Below, piece by piece: positions 59,106 through 64,000 of a DNA stretch of 64,000 nt. The stretch's first letter is position 1, and every line of letters starts with the position of its first letter. The notes below the pieces were generated by a model that was given only the letters and a program-made list of their open reading frames with translations, ran no database searches and was not told the origin of the DNA. The stretch covers positions 1 to 64,000 of the forward strand of contig NZ_BBOM01000009.1 of assembly GCF_000974485.1 (NCBI RefSeq), in the 5' to 3' direction. This DNA comes from Streptomyces sp. NBRC 109706 (lineage in GTDB: Bacteria > Actinomycetota > Actinomycetes > Streptomycetales > Streptomycetaceae). The translations under genes were made by a program, and so were the position numbers.

Positions 59106-61946
59106 GTGACGCCGGAAGAGGCCCTGGCGGAGTTGAAGGCGCGGCTGCGCCGGCTGCGGGTGGAGCGGGGGCTCTCCATGCCGGGGCTTGAGCTGCGCGC
59201 CAAGCTCGGCCACACCACGGCGAGCCGCGCGCTCAACGGTGCCCGTCCGCCCACCGAGGCCACCGTGATCTCCCTGGCCAAGGCGCTGCGCACCGATCCC
59301 GCGCCGCTGCTTGAGCTGCGCCGTCTGGCGGTGCCGGACCCGGTCGCCCGGGGGCCGAGATCGCGGTTCGAGGAGGACTACCGCACGTATCTGGTGCGCA
59401 GGCACGGCCAGTTGTCGGTGGTGGGCCTGGATCTGAGCCATCGTGGTCGGGCTCGCTGGCCGCTGGACACGGCCTATCTCAGCCTGGAGTTCACGGTGCC
59501 GGGGCCGGCCTGGCGGTTCGGCGACCAGATTCTGCGGCCGTCAGGCGAGACCAGGATCGAACGGGCGGAACGCGCGTTGGCCGGCCATCACCGGGTGCTG
59601 GTAAGGGGGTTGGCGGGCAGCGGCAAGACCACGCTGTTGCAGTGGCTGACCGTGTCGGCGGCTCGCGACGGGCTGCCGGACGAGCTGCGCCAACTGCGGG
59701 GCCGGGTGCCGTTCCTGTTGCCGCTGCGGACCCTGGTCCGCCGCGGGCCGCTGCCCGCCCCCGGCGAGTTCCTGGCGTCGGTCGGCTGCTCGCTGGCCGA
59801 GAGCCAGCCCGCCGGCTGGGCCCACCGACTGCTGTTCGACGGACGGGCGTTGCTGCTGATCGACGGGCTGGACGAGGTGCCGCAGGAGCGCCGCGCGGAG
59901 ACCGAGCAGTGGCTGCGGGATCTGCTGGCCGCCTACCCGGAGGCCGCGGTCGCGGTCACCAGCCGTCCGTCGGCCGTCCCCGAGGGCTGGCTGACGGACG
60001 CGGGGCTGGCGCAGCTGACGGTGCGTCCGATGAGCGTCCGGGACATCACGGTCTTTGTCGCCCGCTGGCATGCCGCCGCCGTCGCGGGCACCGACGACCC
60101 GGACGAACGGGCCCATCTCATCGAGTTGCGCGACCAGTTGACCGACACACTGCGCGCCCACCGGGACTTCGCCCGGCTCGCCGCCACCCCGCTGCTCTCC
60201 GCGCTGCTGTGCGCGTTGCACCGGGACCGTCGTGGCCATCTCCCGGACAGCCGCATGGAGTTGTACGAGGCGGCGCTCTCAATGCTGCTGGTGAGGCGGG
60301 ACGACGAACGCGATATCCAGGCGCCCGAAGGGGTGGTGCTCAGCCGGGACGCCAGCCTCAAGCTGCTGCAGCGGCTGGCGTACTGGCTGATCATCAACGG
60401 CCAGACGGAGATGAGCCGTTCGGTCGCCCGCGCGCTGATCGCCGATGCACTGCCGGCGATGCGCAAGGTCGCCAAGCAGGGGTCGGCCGAGCAGATCCTC
60501 CACCATCTGCTGGCCCGCAGCGGCCTGTTGCGGGCGCCCGCCACCGATGCGATCGACTTCGTGCACCGCACCTTCCAGGACTATCTGGGTGCGCGGGCCG
60601 CGCTACAGAGCATGGATCTGCCGCTGCTGATCGGCCATGCCCACGATCCGCAGTGGGAGGACGTGCTGCGGATGGCGGTGGCCCAGGCCCGTCCCGACGA
60701 GTGCGCGACGCTGCTGCTCGGCCTGATCGAGCGGGGCGTCGAGGAGCCGGACCACCGCAACCGGCTCCATCTGCTGGCCGCGGCGTGTCTCACCCACGCC
60801 GAGGAGGTCTCCCCGACGGTCCGCGAGACGGTCGAGCGGCGGACGGCCCAGTTGCTGCCGCCACGGGACCGGGAGCAGGCACGGAAGTTGGCCGAGGTGG
60901 GGCCGTTGATCCTGGACCTCCTCCCGGGCCCCGAGGGGTTGAAGCACCAGGAGGCGCAGGCGGTGGTGACGGCCGCCGGACTGATCGGCGGCGACGCGGC
61001 GCTGCCGCTGATGAAACGCTTCCGGGGCACCCGGCGACAGCTGGTGCACAGCGAACTCCAGTCCGCCTGGGACCAGTTCCACCCGGGGGACTATGCCAGG
61101 GAGGTGCTGGCCCAGCTGCCGGACCTTCGCTTTCTGCAGGTTTCGACGGACGAGCAGTTGGCCCAGCTGGGCCAACTGCCGCAGGTCTCCCGCATCACCC
61201 TGCGGGGCGACTTCTCCGCCTCGGCGCTGAGCGCGTCGCTGCGCGGCGACCGGCTGGCCCAACTCGACATCTGGCACAACCGCGCACTGCGCACGTTGGG
61301 CTGGGTGAGCGGGCTGCCCCGGCTGACCTCGCTCAGGCTCGCCAGCTGTCCCGAGGTCGAGGATCTGAGCCCGCTGGCCGACTGTCCGCTGGACTCGCTG
61401 AGGCTTTCCGCCTGCCGGCGGCTCTCGTTCGGCGGGCTCGCCCGGTTGACCGCCCTGCGGGAGTTGTCGCTCAACACCCCGCTGCCGGTGGCGGAGCTGG
61501 GTGACCTTCCGATCGGCGCCCGTCTGGCGGAGCTGAGCCTCGGCGACGGCATCCGGCCGGGCTTCTCGCTGGCCGGGATCGGCCGCTGGCCCGCGCTCGG
61601 GCTTGTCGACCTGGGGACGTCGGTCGACGGGGCCGACGAGCTGGCCGCGCTGCCGGAGCTCCGTCAGCTTCGGCTGACCGGTAGCGCCGCCCTCGGTCTG
61701 CTCGCAGCACTGCCGCGACTGCCGCAGGTCACCCGGCTGATGCTGGTCATGGAGCGGCCCCTCGAACTGCGGGCGGTGCGCGATGTCCTCCCCGGGCTCA
61801 CTGGGCTGACGATCATCTGCCATCGCAAGCTGCCGGTGGACCTGCGGCCGCTGAGCGATCTGCCCGGGCTCAGGATCAGGATCAGCGGCGCCGGACACGT
61901 CGACGGCGCCAAGCAGTTTCCGCTCGGCGCCGTCACGATCAGCTGA
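59106..61946 (+). CDS. NLR-like protein: XRE HTH - NACHT NTPase - leucine-rich repeats
   Basis: A 946-residue protein from GTG 59106 (GAAAGGTGG just upstream); an in-frame ATG at 59064 would add 14 residues but has no RBS. Residues ~1-70 form an XRE-type HTH (LELRAKLGHTTASRALNG). The NACHT P-loop RGLAGSGKTTLLQW lies at ~165 and Walker B LLLIDGLDEVPQERR at ~258; a helical region follows, then degenerate LRRs from ~660 (LPRLTSLRLASCPEVEDLSPL, LTALRELSLNTPLP). Bacterial NACHT proteins of this layout include anti-phage defence proteins and regulators. Its stop is 4 nt from the opposite-strand gene's stop. Confidence 0.85.
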   Translation: MTPEEALAELKARLRRLRVERGLSMPGLELRAKLGHTTASRALNGARPPTEATVISLAKALRTDPAPLLELRRLAVPDPVARGPRSRFEEDYRTYLVRRHGQLSVVGLDLSHRGRARWPLDTAYLSLEFTVPGPAWRFGDQILRPSGETRIERAERALAGHHRVLVRGLAGSGKTTLLQWLTVSAARDGLPDELRQLRGRVPFLLPLRTLVRRGPLPAPGEFLASVGCSLAESQPAGWAHRLLFDGRALLLIDGLDEVPQERRAETEQWLRDLLAAYPEAAVAVTSRPSAVPEGWLTDAGLAQLTVRPMSVRDITVFVARWHAAAVAGTDDPDERAHLIELRDQLTDTLRAHRDFARLAATPLLSALLCALHRDRRGHLPDSRMELYEAALSMLLVRRDDERDIQAPEGVVLSRDASLKLLQRLAYWLIINGQTEMSRSVARALIADALPAMRKVAKQGSAEQILHHLLARSGLLRAPATDAIDFVHRTFQDYLGARAALQSMDLPLLIGHAHDPQWEDVLRMAVAQARPDECATLLLGLIERGVEEPDHRNRLHLLAAACLTHAEEVSPTVRETVERRTAQLLPPRDREQARKLAEVGPLILDLLPGPEGLKHQEAQAVVTAAGLIGGDAALPLMKRFRGTRRQLVHSELQSAWDQFHPGDYAREVLAQLPDLRFLQVSTDEQLAQLGQLPQVSRITLRGDFSASALSASLRGDRLAQLDIWHNRALRTLGWVSGLPRLTSLRLASCPEVEDLSPLADCPLDSLRLSACRRLSFGGLARLTALRELSLNTPLPVAELGDLPIGARLAELSLGDGIRPGFSLAGIGRWPALGLVDLGTSVDGADELAALPELRQLRLTGSAALGLLAALPRLPQVTRLMLVMERPLELRAVRDVLPGLTGLTIICHRKLPVDLRPLSDLPGLRIRISGAGHVDGAKQFPLGAVTIS

Positions 61947-61950
61947 GGAT

Positions 61951-62661
61951 CTAGCCCCAGGCCCCCGGCGGGGGCTGCGGCTTGTTGGTGCCGCCGACGA
62001 AGTAGCCGGTGAAGGCGGCGGTGGCCGGGGCCAGGGCCAGCAGCGGCCAGGTGAAGCCGTTGCTGTTCTCCGTCCAGCCTTCGAACATGTCGGAGAAGTC
62101 CTCGAAGAAGAACTCGAAGGCACCCTTGGCGCCGTCCACCGCCTCCTCGGCCAGCACCGCCGAGGCGAAGGTCTCGCCGAGCAGCATGGCCACCAGGGCG
62201 CCGACGGCGGCGAGCCAGTAGATGCCCACCCGGCCCGGCGCCAGCTTCGCCGCCGGGAGGCCGATCAGGGCGCCCATCAGCGGGGCCAGCCAGGTGAGTT
62301 GGGCGACGCCGATCTCGGTGTCACCGTTCTCCATGGCCTCGGTGATCAACGCCTCCAGGTCCACCACCATCCCGGTGACCAACCCGTAGACGAAGAACAG
62401 CGCCACCGTGAGGCCGATGACCAGGGCGGCGGCCGCGCCCGCGTTGCCCCGCCGCGCGGGGGGCGGCGGGAACGGCGGGCCCGGCATCCCGGGTCCCGGC
62501 GGGCCCTGCGGGTAGCCGTATCCGGGCTGCGGCGCCTGCGGCTGCTGCGGATAGCCGTAGCCGGGCTGTGGCGGCTGGGGTTGCTGGGGATAGCCGTAGC
62601 CGGGGCCCGAGGGCTGGCCGGGCGGTCCCGGTGGTTGTGGTTGTTGCCAGGGCTGACTCAT
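61951..62661 (-). CDS. Membrane protein with N-terminal Pro/Gly/Tyr/Gln repeats
   Basis: A 236-residue protein. Residues 1-75 are proline-rich with repeated GYGYPQQPQ units, followed by about four hydrophobic segments (AALVIGLTVALFFVYGLVTG onward). Typical Streptomyces membrane protein with a disordered cytoplasmic tail; no function assigned. ATG 62661 is preferred (GGGGGAAA upstream); ATG 62673 is in frame. Confidence 0.75.
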   Translation of the reverse strand: MSQPWQQPQPPGPPGQPSGPGYGYPQQPQPPQPGYGYPQQPQAPQPGYGYPQGPPGPGMPGPPFPPPPARRGNAGAAAALVIGLTVALFFVYGLVTGMVVDLEALITEAMENGDTEIGVAQLTWLAPLMGALIGLPAAKLAPGRVGIYWLAAVGALVAMLLGETFASAVLAEEAVDGAKGAFEFFFEDFSDMFEGWTENSNGFTWPLLALAPATAAFTGYFVGGTNKPQPPPGAWG

Positions 62662-62737
62662 GCTTTCCCCCATTGATCCTGTGCCGACGGCCGATCCTGT
62701 GCCGACGGCGCGTCCGTGCTCGCCGGTCCCGTCCCGC

Positions 62738-63625
62738 TCAACCGCTGTAGGGAACGGCGCAGAGCAGCGTCGAGTCGTCGTCCAACGTCCACCAGTAGTA
62801 CTGCTGGTTGCCCGCGTCCGATGAGCACTCGTTGCCGGTCGGGTTGGACGGGGCCTGGTAGACCGCGATCACGTTGAACTTCTGGCTGTAGGGCGACGGC
62901 ACCGTGCCGCCCTGGCAGTCGATCCAGCTCATCAGGTTGCCGCTGCCGTCCGACATCCCCAGGAAGCACTGGCCGATGGCGAACTGCCGAGTGACGCAGA
63001 GCGCCACGGTTTCGCCGTTGAAGCTGTAGGAGAGGTAGGAACGCCCGGCGTCGACCGGGCAGTCGCCGACCGATCCGCTGGTCTGGGAGACCCAGACGCC
63101 GGCGTTGTCCGCCGAGCAGTCGACCATCTCCGGGTTGGTGCTGGCCCAGTCGGTCTCGGAGACCATCCAGTTCGCCAGGCAGCTGCCGGCGCTGACCGCC
63201 TGGTAGAGCTCCATGGTGGGGTCGGTCGGATCGGGTGTCGGATTGTCCTGGACCCCGCCGCCGCTGCCGCCGCTGCCGCCCGAGCCGCCGAGATCGCCGC
63301 CACCCGAGGTGTCGAGGCCCAGATCGTCCGGATCGCCCAGGTCCCCCGGGTCGGGCAGCCCGTCGATCTCGCCCAGGCCACTGCCGCCGGCGTCCTCGAA
63401 GCCCCCGAGATCGCCGTAGTCGTCGAACCCGCCCATGTCGGGCATCTGGCCTCCGGGGGCGCCCCCCTGGTCCCTGACGTCAGCGCCGGTGGCCTTGGCC
63501 AGTCCGAAGGAGAGGCCCACCATCAGCACGACCACCAGCGCCAGAATGCCGAGGCGCCGGCCCTGGTCCTGCTGTTGTGGCCCGGGTGCGCCGGCCGGCC
63601 CCGGATAGCCCTGCATATGGCTCAT
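62738..63625 (-). CDS. Membrane-anchored extracellular protein with Gly/Asp-rich stalk
   Basis: A 295-residue protein. A short proline/glutamine tail is followed by one transmembrane helix (LGILALVVVLMVGLSFGLA, ~25-43), then a flexible Gly/Asp-rich linker (~55-130) and a C-terminal globular domain with eight or so cysteines (for example GSCLANWMV, VDCSADNAGV, GDCPVDAG, LLCAVPYSG). The cysteine pattern suggests disulfides outside the cell. GGGGGAC before the ATG. Same strand as and upstream of 61951-62661, with similar tails, so the two probably form one unit. Confidence 0.75.
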   Translation of the reverse strand: MSHMQGYPGPAGAPGPQQQDQGRRLGILALVVVLMVGLSFGLAKATGADVRDQGGAPGGQMPDMGGFDDYGDLGGFEDAGGSGLGEIDGLPDPGDLGDPDDLGLDTSGGGDLGGSGGSGGSGGGVQDNPTPDPTDPTMELYQAVSAGSCLANWMVSETDWASTNPEMVDCSADNAGVWVSQTSGSVGDCPVDAGRSYLSYSFNGETVALCVTRQFAIGQCFLGMSDGSGNLMSWIDCQGGTVPSPYSQKFNVIAVYQAPSNPTGNECSSDAGNQQYYWWTLDDDSTLLCAVPYSG

Positions 63626-63947
63626 GTTGTCCCCCGTGTCGTGCACCTGTTCGCTCGGGGGCAGGCTAGCAATCCCGGCGGCCCGGCACACATTCACGGC
63701 CCACACCGTGACGAAACGGGGTCATTGCGCGCCGGCGGGCCGGGCCGGGGACACCCATGGCGCGGAAGCCTGGCGGACGGTCAACTCCCTTGTACGGCAC
63801 GGGAGAAGAGGAGGAAGCGGAACGCGTTTGTAGTACACCCGTGCCGTCCGTCGCCCGTGCGGGCCCATTTCCCCCGGATCGTCGAGAACGCCATCCCGGA
63901 TCAGAAATAATCGCGTTAGCCGTTCATTCCTCATCAGGAGCTGATCT
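63626..63947. other. Intergenic region before the last gene
   Basis: About 320 nt with no convincing gene. The right part is relatively AT-rich (GATCAGAAATAATCGCG around 63900) and probably carries the divergent promoter of the gene starting at 63948. Confidence 0.55.
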
Positions 63948-64000
63948 GTGCGTTCGACTTTGTTTTCGGTTGCCGGTGCCGTTTGTCTCTCCGCGGCCGT
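63948..64000 (+). CDS. Start of a secreted-protein gene, cut by the window end
   Basis: GTG 63948 follows AGGAG by about 7 nt. The first residues (MRSTLFSVAGAVCLSAA) look like a signal peptide. Only 17 codons are visible, so no family can be named. Confidence 0.55.
   Translation, partial: MRSTLFSVAGAVCLSAA

Overview
The window is high-GC actinobacterial DNA, almost certainly from Streptomyces or a close relative. Signs are near-universal G/C third codon positions, frequent GTG/TTG starts, ATGA/GTGA stop-start overlaps, a SARP regulator, an AfsA-type gene, a DinB/DUF664-type gene and an I36-type secreted inhibitor. No rRNA, tRNA, CRISPR array or insertion sequence was recognised.

Region A (1-12276) is the end of a polyketide/lipid cluster. 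It holds the terminal module of a type I PKS (AT-ACP-thioesterase), a KAS III-like protein with an altered catalytic triad, an FAD monooxygenase, an AfsA-like double-hotdog protein, a second FAD oxidoreductase, an SDR, a fatty-acid desaturase and a fatty-acyl-AMP ligase. These are tightly packed on the + strand. A canonical FabH-type KAS III follows after a 408-nt gap.

Region B (12277-36472) is a RiPP cluster and the centre of interest. A SARP regulator leads a + strand operon: ThiF-like leader-binding protein carrying a degenerate YcaO domain, YcaO 1 with an Ala/Thr repeat insert, SagB dehydrogenase, split LanB dehydratase (tRNA-Glu glutamylation half, then elimination half), M50 protease, ABC transporter, YcaO 2. 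Facing it on the - strand are three 58-aa precursor genes, two of them below the usual ORF size cut-off. Their leaders are nearly identical. Their 21-residue cores consist only of Ser, Thr, Cys and one or two Ala, with 2, 4 and 3 cysteines. All three promoters carry the same array of TGTCA/TGACA half-sites at fixed spacing, about 100 nt upstream of the start codon. The expected product is a heavily azole-bearing and dehydrated peptide family, probably linear because only one SpaB_C-type protein is present. An I36-like secreted protein, a phosphodiesterase/phosphatase, an M20 amidohydrolase, two small unknown genes and a TrmB/LuxR-type regulator lie around the precursors.

Region C (36473-63625) is an accessory/defence island mixed with routine genes. 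It contains a TPR + CHAT-protease-NTPase-TPR + small protein + membrane protein operon and stand-alone metabolic genes (NmrA/HxlR pair, GNAT, phosphatidylserine-decarboxylase-like, TetR/FAD-monooxygenase pair with twin operators, DUF1801, DinB). A polymorphic-toxin locus follows: WXG-like protein, deaminase-fold toxin, SUKH-deaminase-like fusion, two intact SUKH-4 paralogues and one decayed copy, and a P-loop/beta-propeller protein. After these come a family-8 polysaccharide lyase, an NLR-like HTH-NACHT-LRR protein and two membrane-anchored proteins. The window ends inside a secreted-protein gene.
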